The notes under the pieces are model-generated. The model was not told the DNA's origin. It ran no database searches and worked only from the letters and a program-made list of their open reading frames with translations. Of a DNA stretch of 64,000 nt, positions 1-8,225 are shown in pieces (position 1 is the stretch's first letter; every line of letters begins with the position of its first letter). The DNA is from Polynucleobacter sp. UK-Gri1-W3 (lineage in GTDB: Bacteria; Pseudomonadota; Gammaproteobacteria; Burkholderiales; Burkholderiaceae): assembly GCF_018881595.1 (NCBI RefSeq), contig NZ_JACVQA010000008.1, positions 414,061-478,060 on the forward strand. Reading direction: 5' to 3'. The translations under genes and the position numbers were made by a program.

Positions 1-297
1 CACCTCTCCTGGAATATTGGTCACTGAAGCATCTGCTTGAATATACCCATTGAGGCTTGTTTGTCGATTTTGCGGGGTGCTAACTACAGTGCCATGGATT
101 TGTTTGAGCCAAACGGGTTCTGATGGCAGCGCTTTAGCAAAGATGGCTCTGTTCTGTGAAACATCTCCATCTTTGTCACCCACATGATCCCCAAGATTGA
201 GAGAATCAAATGGCGCCTTGCTGACCCCTCCCAAACGGGTGCTTACCAAGGCATTAATAGCTCTTGGTGCCGGCCATTGAGGAGTAATAAAGCTCAT
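1..297 (-). CDS. pgeF: Purine nucleoside phosphorylase / polyphenol oxidase PgeF (YfiH family), 3' part missing
   Basis: Reading the minus strand from ATG at 297 gives 99 codons open to the window edge, so the C-terminal half is missing. The visible part has family features: an N-terminal strand region ending in VSTRLGGVS, then LNLGDHVGD, then WLKQIHGT and an ADASVT segment, which match the start of YfiH/multicopper-polyphenol-oxidase-type proteins. Members of this family act on purine nucleosides, and one has been linked to peptidoglycan editing. Its ATG overlaps the rluD stop by four bases (ATGA), so the two are translationally coupled. The rluD-pgeF pair is common in proteobacteria. The metal-binding residues lie mostly beyond the edge and cannot be checked. 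Confidence 0.85.
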   Translation of the reverse strand, partial: MSFITPQWPAPRAINALVSTRLGGVSKAPFDSLNLGDHVGDKDGDVSQNRAIFAKALPSEPVWLKQIHGTVVSTPQNRQTSLNGYIQADASVTNIPGEV

Positions 298-1334
298 GCA
301 CGCAGTTCATTTTCGATTGAGGCCAATACAACCGCCTCCTTAGGAAGAACCTCTTCATCCATTCCAAGTTGTGGCAATAAATCCAATAAGTCTTGTGGAG
401 GCAAGCGGAACCAAGTCATCAACTCCTGTTTAACTGGATGCTGAAGACTCAGAGCAAAGGCATGTAAGGCTTGGCGGTTGAAAGAAAGATTTTTGGCGGC
501 ACCCGGTGCTTTTTTGCGATAAACCGGATCGCCGACCAAGGGGAAGCCAAGCGACTCTAAATGAACGCGGATTTGATGGGTGCGCCCTGTCTCCAGGCGA
601 CACTCTAGGAGCGCAACAGCGGACTCTCCGACCAAACCCTTGGATAGACGACGGAACAAGGTGGCAGCAGGTTTACCTTGAGGGCTACCAGCTGCCATCT
701 TCAGGCGATCTCGTTGATCTCGACCTACGGATGCAAGAACTTTGCCCTGACTTGGGGCATCGCCCCACACCCATGCTAAATAACGACGCCCCACCGTTCT
801 CTCTTGAAGCTGGCGAACTAATGAAGTCTGAGCCTGAGATGTTCTTGCCACAACCATTAATCCGGATGTATCTTTATCTAGCCGATGAACGATTCCAGCC
901 CTGGGAAGCAACTTTAGCTCGGGGTAGCGAAATAAGAGTCCATTTAATAGTGTTCCCGACCAATTTCCAGCCGCAGGATGAACTACCAGGCCAGGTGCCT
1001 TATTCACCACGATGATGGTGTCATCTTCAAAGACCACGTCTAAAGGGATGTCTTCTGGGCTAAAGGCAAATTGCTCAGGCATTTCTTGTGGAAATACCTT
1101 AATGTTCTCGCCACCATGGAGCAAATAACGGGCTTTGGTTACCTTACCATCGACCATAACCGCCCCAGCCTCAACCCAAGCCTTTAGGCGATTACGCGAA
1201 TAATCGGGCAAAGACCCTGCCAGCACCTTGTCCAAGCGCTCACCAGCCATCTCCAAAGGAATGTCTAGGGAGATGAAATCCTCATCATCGATATAATCAA
1301 TGGGATTCGATTCAGGAGTTTGCGGCAATGCCAC
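294..1334 (-). CDS. rluD: 23S rRNA pseudouridine synthase RluD
   Basis: 346-residue RluA-family pseudouridine synthase. An N-terminal S4-like RNA-binding segment (about residues 25-85, with RLDKVLAG and DYSRNRLKAW) is followed by the catalytic domain. The hallmark HRLDKDTSG is at 150-158, making Asp153 the expected catalytic aspartate, and LETGRTHQIRVHL follows further on. RluD modifies helix 69 of 23S rRNA. The start is a GTG at 1334. The first 25 or so residues are acidic and not conserved in the family, so a later start is possible. The gene diverges from bamD, and the two 5' ends overlap if bamD uses its upstream ATG. It overlaps pgeF by four bases downstream. Confidence 0.93.
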   Translation of the reverse strand: MALPQTPESNPIDYIDDEDFISLDIPLEMAGERLDKVLAGSLPDYSRNRLKAWVEAGAVMVDGKVTKARYLLHGGENIKVFPQEMPEQFAFSPEDIPLDVVFEDDTIIVVNKAPGLVVHPAAGNWSGTLLNGLLFRYPELKLLPRAGIVHRLDKDTSGLMVVARTSQAQTSLVRQLQERTVGRRYLAWVWGDAPSQGKVLASVGRDQRDRLKMAAGSPQGKPAATLFRRLSKGLVGESAVALLECRLETGRTHQIRVHLESLGFPLVGDPVYRKKAPGAAKNLSFNRQALHAFALSLQHPVKQELMTWFRLPPQDLLDLLPQLGMDEEVLPKEAVVLASIENELRA

Positions 1335-2242
1335 GCTTAGAGAGCCTTTCAGTTATGTCCGACGTAATATCAGACGCCAGTTTAAGGCTTGCTGGGAATT
1401 CTTCCCTACAAAAAAGGAACCCCCGCTTTTATAGCGTTCCGTTCACACTACTTTTTACTCTGATCATTGCATTAATGCTTTTAAGTGGATGCGCAGGTAG
1501 TGACGGTAGTAAAGATGACACTGATATATGGTCTGAGGCAAAACTCTATTCAGAAGCTACTGACAAACTCAATGATGCTGATTTTGCTAAATGCGGCAAA
1601 TACTTTGAAAAATTAGAGGCGCGCTTTCCGTTTAGTCCTTACTCACAACAAGCTCAAATCAATGCTGCCTATTGTTACTGGAAAGCCCAAGAGCAAACTC
1701 AAGCGCTAGTTGCAATTGATCGCTTTATTAAATTACATCAAGGAAGTCCAAGCTTAGATTACGCCTACTATTTAAAAGGCCTCATCACTTTTAATGATGA
1801 TTTGGGTTGGCTAGGTAAATTTACCGGCCAGGATTTAAGTGAACGTGACCCGAAAGCTGCTAAAGAAGCTTTTGAATCCTTCAAGGTAGTTGTAGAGCGC
1901 TTCCCTGATAGCAAATACGCACCTGATGCCTTAGATCGTATGCGCTATATCGTGAACTCCCTTGCAGAAGCTGATGTTATCGTTGCGCGTTTTTATTATC
2001 AGCGTGGCGCCTATTTGGCTGCGGCCAATCGTGCTCAGCTAGTAATCCGTGACTATGACCGAGCACCTGCAGTTGAAGAAGCGCTTTACATTCTCACTAA
2101 ATCCTATGAAAAATTAGGCATGGTCCAATTAAGCAATGACTCCGCGCGTGTCTTTAAATTAAACTTTCCTGATAGCGAGATGCTTCTCACTGGAGAGCGC
2201 GTTAAAAAGGAACGCAAATGGTGGCAGTTCTGGAATAAGTAA
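1328..2242 (+). CDS. bamD: Outer membrane assembly lipoprotein BamD
   Basis: This 304-residue protein matches BamD/ComL/YfiO, the essential TPR lipoprotein of the beta-barrel assembly complex at the inner face of the outer membrane. A hydrophobic stretch (about 38-52) ends in the lipobox LLSGC with Cys55, followed by TPR-like repeats (for example YSEATDKLNDADF, FEKLEARFPFSPYSQQAQ, FKVVVERFPDSKYAPDA). The start is uncertain. ATG 1328 has an AGGAG at 1314-1318 but lies inside the divergent rluD reading frame, while ATG 1355 gives a shorter n-region and no overlap. Either way the part before the hydrophobic core is unusually long. BamD commonly diverges from rluD in betaproteobacteria. A hairpin terminator follows at 2289. 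Confidence 0.92.
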   Translation: MPRLESLSVMSDVISDASLRLAGNSSLQKRNPRFYSVPFTLLFTLIIALMLLSGCAGSDGSKDDTDIWSEAKLYSEATDKLNDADFAKCGKYFEKLEARFPFSPYSQQAQINAAYCYWKAQEQTQALVAIDRFIKLHQGSPSLDYAYYLKGLITFNDDLGWLGKFTGQDLSERDPKAAKEAFESFKVVVERFPDSKYAPDALDRMRYIVNSLAEADVIVARFYYQRGAYLAAANRAQLVIRDYDRAPAVEEALYILTKSYEKLGMVQLSNDSARVFKLNFPDSEMLLTGERVKKERKWWQFWNK

Positions 2243-2288
2243 TCCCCCCCCTAGAAGCAATCTTCTCTAGATCCATATCTAGTTAAAT

Positions 2289-2317
2289 AAAAAATCCTCC
2301 AAGTCGGAGGATTTTTT
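2289..2317 (+). terminator. Rho-independent terminator after bamD
   Basis: ATCCTCC (2294-2300), loop AAGTC, GGAGGAT (2306-2312), flanked by an A run on the left and a T run on the right. The A/T symmetry means it could also end transcription of the minus-strand alr gene, which stops at 2363. Confidence 0.85.
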
Positions 2318-2362
2318 ATTTGTCTTTGTTATATGGTTTTGTTGCGTGGCTTTGTTATTTTT

Positions 2363-3478
2363 TTATTTGATCTCAACAGGCACCCTAGGTGCAACAGCAC
2401 AAAGCAATTCATAGCCAATCGTATCGCTCATTTGCGCTACAACATCTACAGGCACCTTATCGCCCCAAAGCTGAACAACACTTCCAACTCCTGCGTTAGG
2501 GGCGTTATTCAAATCTATTGCCAGCATGTCCATGGAGACTCTGCCCACCAATGGACAAGTAACGCCATGATCGCCAGAGGCTACCCATACTGGAGTGCCG
2601 TCTTTTGCATGACGAGGATATCCATCGGCGTAACCACAAGCAACAATACCGATGCGCATTGCATTAGGCGCCTCAAAGCGTCCGCCATAACCAACACGAT
2701 CCCCTTTTTTAAGTTCCTGAATGTCAATAATTTCACTGTGAAGCTGCATGACCGCCTGAAGATTGGCGTGCTCGATATCGGCATATTGCCCAGTTGGTGA
2801 AGCGCCATAGAGCATGATTCCTGGGCGCACCCAATCACCCAAGGCATTGCGGTGCCATAGGATGGCAGCCGAGTTTGCCAAGGATGTAGGGCCCTCTAAG
2901 CCGACGATCGTTTCATTAAATAAGTCTTGCTGAGACCCAACCGATGGCAGTCGATCAACCTGATCAGCATTTGCAAAGTGGGTCATATGGTGCATGTGAT
3001 AGCCGGCCGCATGCAAGCGATGAAAGGCTATTCGATAAGCTTCGGGCTTAAATCCTAAGCGGTTCATGCCGGTATTCATTTTGAGAAAGACATTAAAAGG
3101 TTTGTGGTTTTTGCTCTTAAAGCGCTCCAGCCACTCCACTTGAGCGTCACAATGAACGACTAGGTCGCAGGCCAAATCATCGGCTCGGGCTAGCTCATTT
3201 TCATGAAAAAACCCCTCTAAAAGCAGAATGCGCCCTTGCCAGCCATGTTCCCGTAACCAGGCGGCCTCCTGAATGTCTAATAAGGCAAATCCGTCAGTGG
3301 AGGCTAAACCCGTCAGTGCAGCACCAAAACAATGACCATAAGCTCGAGCTTTGATGACAGCCCAAATCTTAGATTCAGGGGCCAATTCTCGTACTCGGTT
3401 TAAATTATGCTGAAAGGCAGCTGTATGAATAGATGCCAAAATTGGCCTATTGATTAGGTCATTAGCTGATTCACCCAT
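2363..3478 (-). CDS. alr: Alanine racemase
   Basis: Converts L-alanine to D-alanine for peptidoglycan; fold-type III PLP enzyme. Counting from the preferred start, the PLP lysine is in VIKARAYGH (Lys43) and the second catalytic residue is probably Tyr264 in RVGYGGRF. The C-terminal domain carries GRVSMDMLAIDL, typical of Alr. A start 18 bases upstream (3496) is possible, but the sequence there is itself the ribosome site: AGGAGG lies seven bases before ATG 3478, so 3478 is chosen, giving 371 residues. It diverges from lplT with about 50 bases between the starts. Alr and LplT both act on envelope metabolism, but nothing more links them here. Confidence 0.93.
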   Translation of the reverse strand: MGESANDLINRPILASIHTAAFQHNLNRVRELAPESKIWAVIKARAYGHCFGAALTGLASTDGFALLDIQEAAWLREHGWQGRILLLEGFFHENELARADDLACDLVVHCDAQVEWLERFKSKNHKPFNVFLKMNTGMNRLGFKPEAYRIAFHRLHAAGYHMHHMTHFANADQVDRLPSVGSQQDLFNETIVGLEGPTSLANSAAILWHRNALGDWVRPGIMLYGASPTGQYADIEHANLQAVMQLHSEIIDIQELKKGDRVGYGGRFEAPNAMRIGIVACGYADGYPRHAKDGTPVWVASGDHGVTCPLVGRVSMDMLAIDLNNAPNAGVGSVVQLWGDKVPVDVVAQMSDTIGYELLCAVAPRVPVEIK

Positions 3479-3528
3479 ATTTACCCCTCCTTTCATGTTT
3501 TAATTGTATTAATGACTAGATTGTACGA

Positions 3529-4848
3529 ATGAACCGTAGCTTTTACATCATTATGGCGGCGCAATTTTTTTCGTCGCTTGCTGATAATGCTCTCCTGATA
3601 GCGGCTATTGCCCTCTTGGCCCAGCTCCACGCGCCGGCCTGGATGACCCCATTGCTCAAATTGTTCTTTGTATTGTCCTATGTTCTCTTAGCGGCCTTTG
3701 TAGGAGCCTTTGCCGACTCCCGGCCTAAGGGTAACGTCATGTTTATCACTAACTCTATTAAGTTTGTGGGGTGTATTGCCATGTTGTTTGGCAGTCACCC
3801 ACTCATGTCGTACGCCATAGTAGGTCTTGGCGCTGCAGCTTACTCTCCTGCGAAGTACGGCATTCTGACCGAACTACTTCCCCCTGAAAAATTAGTCGCC
3901 GCCAATGGTTGGATTGAGGGTCTTACCGTTGGCTCAATCATTCTTGGCACAGTATTGGGCGGCATCCTTATTAGCAGCACTGTATCTCAAAGTCTTTTGG
4001 CTTTAGATTTGCCTGCATTTGAAACCGGTATTGATACTCCGGCAGAGTCAGCCATTCTCATCATCATGATGATTTATGTGGTCGCAGCCCTAATTAACTT
4101 AAAGATTCCTGATACTGGCGCTCGTTACGTTTCTCAAAAAACCAATCCAATAGAGCTAGTTAAAGACTTTGCTATTTGCTTTAAGACACTTTGGAATGAT
4201 CGCCTAGGTCAAATCTCTCTAGCTGTCACCACTTTGTTCTGGGGTGCTGGCGCTACCTTGCAATTTATTGTGATTAAGTGGGCGCAAGTCGCACTGCACA
4301 TGAATCTATCTCAAGGCGCAATTCTTCAGGCGATTTCTGCAGTCGGTGTTGCTGGTGGTGCGGTCTATGCCGCTTGGCGCATACCTCTTCGTAAGTCTTT
4401 GAATGTTCTGCCTTATGGCATTGCCATGGGCCTAGTTGTCTGCGTCTTGGCTATCTACAACTCTGACATGCTTCCGAATACCAGCATTTTCTCTATTGGC
4501 AAATTGCAGGTAACTCTTAATCTATTGCCTGCTTATTTCTTATTGATTTTGGTCGGCTGGTTGGCGGGATATTTTGTAGTGCCAATGAATGCCTTACTGC
4601 AACATCGTGGCCACGTCCTGATGTCGGCAGGTCACTCCATTGCGGTTCAGAACTTTAACGAAAATATTTCTGTTTTGATAATGTTGTTGATCTATTCACT
4701 ACTAATCTGGTTAGATTTACCAATTCAAATTGTCATTATTGGTTTTGGCGTAACTGTGAGTCTTATCATGTGGTTAGTTATTAGGCGTCATGCCAAAAAT
4801 CAAGCAGAATATGACTCCATGCATCTAATCGGCAAACACAAGCACTAA
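3529..4848 (+). CDS. lplT: Lysophospholipid transporter LplT
   Basis: 439-residue MFS protein with about 12 hydrophobic segments. The N-terminus (MAAQFFSSLADNALLIAAIA) and the following FADSRPKGNVM and AAYSPAKYGILTELLP match LplT, which flips lysophospholipids across the inner membrane for re-acylation. In many genomes LplT is fused or adjacent to the acyltransferase Aas. Here it stands alone, and the only acyltransferase in the window is plsC, 38 kb away. It diverges from alr. No terminator is evident in the 238 bases before the next gene, which I otherwise see as empty apart from a loose AATAAGGT/ACCTTATT inverted repeat. Confidence 0.88.
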   Translation: MNRSFYIIMAAQFFSSLADNALLIAAIALLAQLHAPAWMTPLLKLFFVLSYVLLAAFVGAFADSRPKGNVMFITNSIKFVGCIAMLFGSHPLMSYAIVGLGAAAYSPAKYGILTELLPPEKLVAANGWIEGLTVGSIILGTVLGGILISSTVSQSLLALDLPAFETGIDTPAESAILIIMMIYVVAALINLKIPDTGARYVSQKTNPIELVKDFAICFKTLWNDRLGQISLAVTTLFWGAGATLQFIVIKWAQVALHMNLSQGAILQAISAVGVAGGAVYAAWRIPLRKSLNVLPYGIAMGLVVCVLAIYNSDMLPNTSIFSIGKLQVTLNLLPAYFLLILVGWLAGYFVVPMNALLQHRGHVLMSAGHSIAVQNFNENISVLIMLLIYSLLIWLDLPIQIVIIGFGVTVSLIMWLVIRRHAKNQAEYDSMHLIGKHKH

Positions 4849-5086
4849 GCTTACCGCTCAAGCTCAATCGCAATGCCTATCTAGCTTCTTCTAATTGGGG
4901 TTCAAGGTCACAATTTAAATACTGATCATGCGGAAAATATGTATGGGGTAAGTCAGCAAATAAATAAGGTATTCTTCAATAGATAGACTCTGGAAATGGC
5001 CACCTTATTCATTTTTAAATATGCTGATCATCCAGTACCTGTAGTAATGATTAGCCCCGATCTTTTATACAAAAGGAGAGCAGCAC

Positions 5087-6220
5087 ATGAGAATTAAAAA
5101 TATAGTCAGTCTTCTGACCGTTACATCATTCATTGCGGCATCCATCGGCAATGCAGTTGCATGCACCTCTCTGATGATGATGGACCTGAATGGCAATGGT
5201 TACCATGGTCGAACCTTGGAATTTAGCTCCGTGATTCCTACTGCGATGACCTATTTTCCAGCTAATACAAAAATTGAATCTGTTACTCCAGCAGGCAAGC
5301 AAGGTAAAACGTTTAATACTAAGTATGCAATTTTAGGCATGACTGCTCAAGCCCTTCCCTCATCCAAGCAGGTCACTTTTGCTGATGGTATGAATGACCA
5401 TGGACTTAGCTTCAAGATCAATTGGTTAAATTCAACCACCGCAATCCCCGTTACAGCCGAAGACTCTAAGCTGTTATCTATTACTGATTTTGGATCATGG
5501 ACTTTAGGTAACTTTAAGAGTGTGGCTGAACTAAAAGCAGCTCTCGCAACCAAAGAGACAGAATTTTGGTTACCTGTAATTAAAGACTTCAGCCCAAATC
5601 CATGGCCTCAGCATTATCATTTTGTTGATAAAACAGGAAATAATCTTGTTGTGGAGTTTACAAACAACAAGATGAATGTGTATGACAATCCTGTTGGCGT
5701 GATGACAAATGGTCCTGATTTCCCATGGCATTTACAAAACTTGAACAACTATACGTTTACAAACGTAGATAAAAATACAGGACAGTTGGGTAAGCTGCAA
5801 TTAGCTACCCAAGATTCTGGTATAGCCCTGACTGCATTGCCCTCCGCGCAGACGTCTCAAGGTCGTTTTGTAAAAGCCGCTTTCTATGCGAATTATGTTC
5901 GAAAAGGGAAGACTCCTGATGAAGCAATGAATCTTCTGGCCCACGTCATGAATAACTTTGATCGTCCATATGATTTAACCATTGATGGGGCTGGTGGCTC
6001 AGGTGACGGAATACGTGGCAAAGGTTTTTCAAGTGAAGTTACCTTGTGGACTACGATGAGTGATTTAAATCGTAATCAATATTATGTACGCAGTATTAAT
6101 GCCATGAACTTTGCTGTGGTTGATATGAATAAACTAACTAATATTAAGGAAATCAAGTCGATCTCAAGCTACGATGTGGATAAAGCGGGCGCCGATCCCT
6201 TTGTTGTATTAAATAAATAG
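5087..6220 (+). CDS. Secreted choloylglycine hydrolase / penicillin V acylase-like Ntn-hydrolase
   Basis: 377 residues, start supported by AGGAG about ten bases upstream. A signal peptide (hydrophobic residues 5-20) ends in AVA before Cys26, so cleavage would expose Cys26 as the N-terminal nucleophile, as the linear amide C-N hydrolase family requires. The next residues (TSLMMMDLNGNGYHGRTLEF) fit this family, including the Arg near the active site. LTNG-like VMTNGPDFPWHLQNL near residues 205-220 matches its substrate-pocket segment. Family members cleave bile salts, penicillin V or acyl-homoserine lactones; the substrate here cannot be read from sequence. A periplasmic or secreted location is expected. 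It is followed by a terminator, so the next gene is probably transcribed separately. Confidence 0.82.
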   Translation: MRIKNIVSLLTVTSFIAASIGNAVACTSLMMMDLNGNGYHGRTLEFSSVIPTAMTYFPANTKIESVTPAGKQGKTFNTKYAILGMTAQALPSSKQVTFADGMNDHGLSFKINWLNSTTAIPVTAEDSKLLSITDFGSWTLGNFKSVAELKAALATKETEFWLPVIKDFSPNPWPQHYHFVDKTGNNLVVEFTNNKMNVYDNPVGVMTNGPDFPWHLQNLNNYTFTNVDKNTGQLGKLQLATQDSGIALTALPSAQTSQGRFVKAAFYANYVRKGKTPDEAMNLLAHVMNNFDRPYDLTIDGAGGSGDGIRGKGFSSEVTLWTTMSDLNRNQYYVRSINAMNFAVVDMNKLTNIKEIKSISSYDVDKAGADPFVVLNK

Positions 6221-6240
6221 ATGTATTGATAGCAAAGAAT

Positions 6241-6266
6241 AAAGCCACCTAAGGGTGGTTTTATTC
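6241..6266 (+). terminator. Rho-independent terminator
   Basis: GCCACC (6244-6249), loop TAAG, GGTGGT (6254-6259), then TTTATTCTT. It ends the Ntn-hydrolase transcript. Confidence 0.8.
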
Positions 6267-6326
6267 TTGTTGCGCTTGAATTGTTGTCATTAATGAAGTG
6301 CCTCCAGAAAATAAGAAAATAGCAAG

Positions 6327-7139
6327 ATGTTTGTTTTGATCAATCCACTCAAGCTCGGTATTTTTTTGGCTCTTTTGGGGTTGTCTTATTTTGCCTTCTC
6401 GCAAACATCCGAAAGCACAATGAGCGAAGAGGCTAAATCAGCCCAAAAAATGCAAAACAGGTTGTATCCACAGATTCAGTTGCCGATTACTTACAATTAC
6501 AACCAAAAGTTGGGAGCTAGCAACCAATCCCAGCAAAATCAATACGGATTTAATCCCATTATTCCCGTAGTACTTGGGGAAGATTTACAGCTGATCGTAA
6601 ATCCGATGTTTACCCTGAACCACAACACCAATGATCAACAAGTAACCAATCAAGCGCAGCCTATGCAGCTTGCCACATTTATTGCGCCTGTTTATGCAAA
6701 GCTTTTTTATGTAGGTATTGGCCCCTACCTTCAGCTTCCTGCAACCAATATTAATAACGGCTCCAAACAAACTGGGCTTGGGGTTTCAGCAGGTGCATTC
6801 TTTACCCCGGAGCATTGGGTCATAGGAGCGGCAATGTATAACTCATGGGGAATTGGTAACAATATGTTGGGAGGTTCGGCCAATCTCATCAATGTTCAGC
6901 CTAGCATTTCCTATACAACGGATACTGCCTGGACTTATAACTTAGGTAGTCAACTTACATACAACTACGATGCAAAGGCAGCTACGAATCAGTTAACCTT
7001 TAGTGGCGGCAAAACAGTTAATCTCTTTGGCTACCATACTCAGATACAGGCAGGTCCAACCTATATGGTCACAACTACACCTACAAGCGCTAAGGGGTTT
7101 GGTGGATTTCTTGGCATAACAGTCTTGTTGCCGAAATAA
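6327..7139 (+). CDS. Outer-membrane-type protein resembling proteins labelled 'neuromedin U' / phenol-degradation Meta family
   Basis: 270 residues. Residues 1-26 form a signal peptide ending near AFSQ. The rest has no further long hydrophobic stretch. It is rich in alternating aromatic and small residues typical of beta-barrels (for example QLPITYNYNQKLG, YGFNPIIPVVLGEDLQLIVNP, YVGIGPYLQLPA, NLGSQLTYNY). Its opening pattern is reminiscent of the bacterial proteins misnamed neuromedin U, which are putative outer-membrane channels. The function is unknown. The final residues LLPK lack the usual terminal aromatic of a BAM substrate, which lowers certainty about the barrel. A separate promoter is likely because a terminator precedes it. 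It converges on the minus-strand operon ending at 7174. Confidence 0.6.
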   Translation: MFVLINPLKLGIFLALLGLSYFAFSQTSESTMSEEAKSAQKMQNRLYPQIQLPITYNYNQKLGASNQSQQNQYGFNPIIPVVLGEDLQLIVNPMFTLNHNTNDQQVTNQAQPMQLATFIAPVYAKLFYVGIGPYLQLPATNINNGSKQTGLGVSAGAFFTPEHWVIGAAMYNSWGIGNNMLGGSANLINVQPSISYTTDTAWTYNLGSQLTYNYDAKAATNQLTFSGGKTVNLFGYHTQIQAGPTYMVTTTPTSAKGFGGFLGITVLLPK

Positions 7140-7140
7140 A

Positions 7141-7172
7141 AACAATACGCCCTAATAAAATAGGGCTGGGTT
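7141..7172. terminator. Hairpin between convergent genes
   Basis: GCCCTA (7149-7154), loop ATAAAA, TAGGGC (7161-7166), with AACAA/TTGTT flanks that could extend the stem past mismatches. T-rich on the minus-strand exit side, so it probably serves the tsaB-rimI transcript end and weakly the plus-strand gene. Confidence 0.55.
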
Positions 7173-7173
7173 G

Positions 7174-7698
7174 TTAGCAGTTTTGCAATACTGATCTGGC
7201 CATCAATAAGTCCTGCCAAAGCAAAGCTTTCTCTTGTGGTTTGTTAAGGGCTTGACTCAACTCAAAAGAAGCAATTACAGGGATTTCTTCCTCGTTACCT
7301 GTATTAAGAGCTAATACTGTGTCACGCAGCTGAGGCAATGGATCTCTCTCGCCCGTTATCTTCTGGGCAACTGGCCCGCCAAACGCAAAGACTACCACTG
7401 GTGACTCAGGGCTTATCAGCTGACTTAAGTTTTCTGTAGGATTTTTCAAGGACCACTCATGCTTGCTAAGGCCTAGTACACGGATGATATTTTGAAACAA
7501 GACTTGAGCATCACCCTGAGGTTCTGTACCAAAAAACCACCAAATGCCACGTGAGGCAATCTGTGAAGAGCTATTATCCGATGCTGCTGCAGCTGAATTC
7601 CCGGGATTAGCAACCTCAATAGAGGGCTGAACCGCATCTCGAGAGGTCCATTCAGTAATGCCCATTTCTTTTAAGAAGGTTGAATGCGTATTGGTCAT
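7174..7698 (-). CDS. holD: Probable DNA polymerase III psi subunit (HolD-like)
   Basis: 174 residues. The N-terminus FLKEMGITEWTSRD resembles the LGITQW segment of E. coli HolD, which contacts chi. NIIRVLGLSKHEW resembles the central helix, and NKPQEKALLWQDLL near the C-terminus resembles the NPTARAALWQ segment of HolD. In E. coli holD sits beside rimI, and here the start codon overlaps the rimI stop by four bases, which strengthens the call. A Ser/Ala/Asn-rich linker (about residues 32-50) is an insertion relative to HolD (137 residues). Such proteins are often labelled as uracil-DNA-glycosylase-like in betaproteobacteria, but I see no glycosylase catalytic motifs. The identification rests on remembered family sequence and is moderate. 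Confidence 0.6.
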   Translation of the reverse strand: MTNTHSTFLKEMGITEWTSRDAVQPSIEVANPGNSAAAASDNSSSQIASRGIWWFFGTEPQGDAQVLFQNIIRVLGLSKHEWSLKNPTENLSQLISPESPVVVFAFGGPVAQKITGERDPLPQLRDTVLALNTGNEEEIPVIASFELSQALNKPQEKALLWQDLLMARSVLQNC

Positions 7699-8225
7699 AG
7701 CTCTAGCTTAATCGATTTAGCCATCACCAGTGCATCCTCGCGCATACCAGTCCCTAGATTGGCTGGGTAGTAATTCTTGCGCACACCAATTTGCTCGTAG
7801 CCCAAATATTGATACAGCGCCAAAGCTGCGGTGTTAGTAGGTCTCACCTCCAAAATGATCCGAGGCATTTTTTGCTGCGCGGCAACACCTTCAATAGCAG
7901 CCATCATTCTTTTGCCAAGACCAAGTTTACGCAAATGGGGTGATACCGTAATATTGAGCAGATGCAATTCATCTACCGCAGGAAATAAGATGCAATAAGC
8001 CCACAGAACTGCTGGATCTAAATAGGAGCCCTTCACCATTTGATCTGCTTGAGGGCGAATGCAGTATGCCCAATGCCCAGCAGCTAGCGAATCAGAAAAA
8101 TTACCCTTAGTCCAGGGATGAATGTGCGAGACAGACTCAATTTTCAAAACCTCGTCGAGATCTGCTGCCTGCATTGGCATGAATGACAGCTCTGCCTCTT
8201 CTCCGACTGATGTATGTTCTGACAT
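7695..8225 (-). CDS. rimI: Ribosomal protein S18 alanine N-acetyltransferase RimI
   Basis: 176-residue GNAT acetyltransferase. The acetyl-CoA loop reads VSPHLRKLGLGKRM, and the C-terminal part LEVRPTNTAALALYQYLGYEQIGVRKNYY is the RimI signature. It acetylates the N-terminus of S18. About 30 extra residues sit in the middle (AYCIRPQADQMVKGSYLDP). The ATG overlaps the tsaB stop by one base and its stop overlaps the next gene by four, giving a tightly coupled tsaB-rimI-holD set. Confidence 0.9.
   Translation of the reverse strand: MSEHTSVGEEAELSFMPMQAADLDEVLKIESVSHIHPWTKGNFSDSLAAGHWAYCIRPQADQMVKGSYLDPAVLWAYCILFPAVDELHLLNITVSPHLRKLGLGKRMMAAIEGVAAQQKMPRIILEVRPTNTAALALYQYLGYEQIGVRKNYYPANLGTGMREDALVMAKSIKLEL

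Noticed and set aside
2333-2800. Plus-strand open frame inside alr
   Set aside because: It is antisense to a clear alr, without family similarity or a ribosome site; the same applies to the long antisense frames at 506-1015, 14666-15049 and 26116-26592.
4930-5035. AATAAGGT / ACCTTATT inverted repeat in the gap before the Ntn-hydrolase
   Set aside because: The arms are about 40 bases apart and AT-rich; the pair is likely to be chance.
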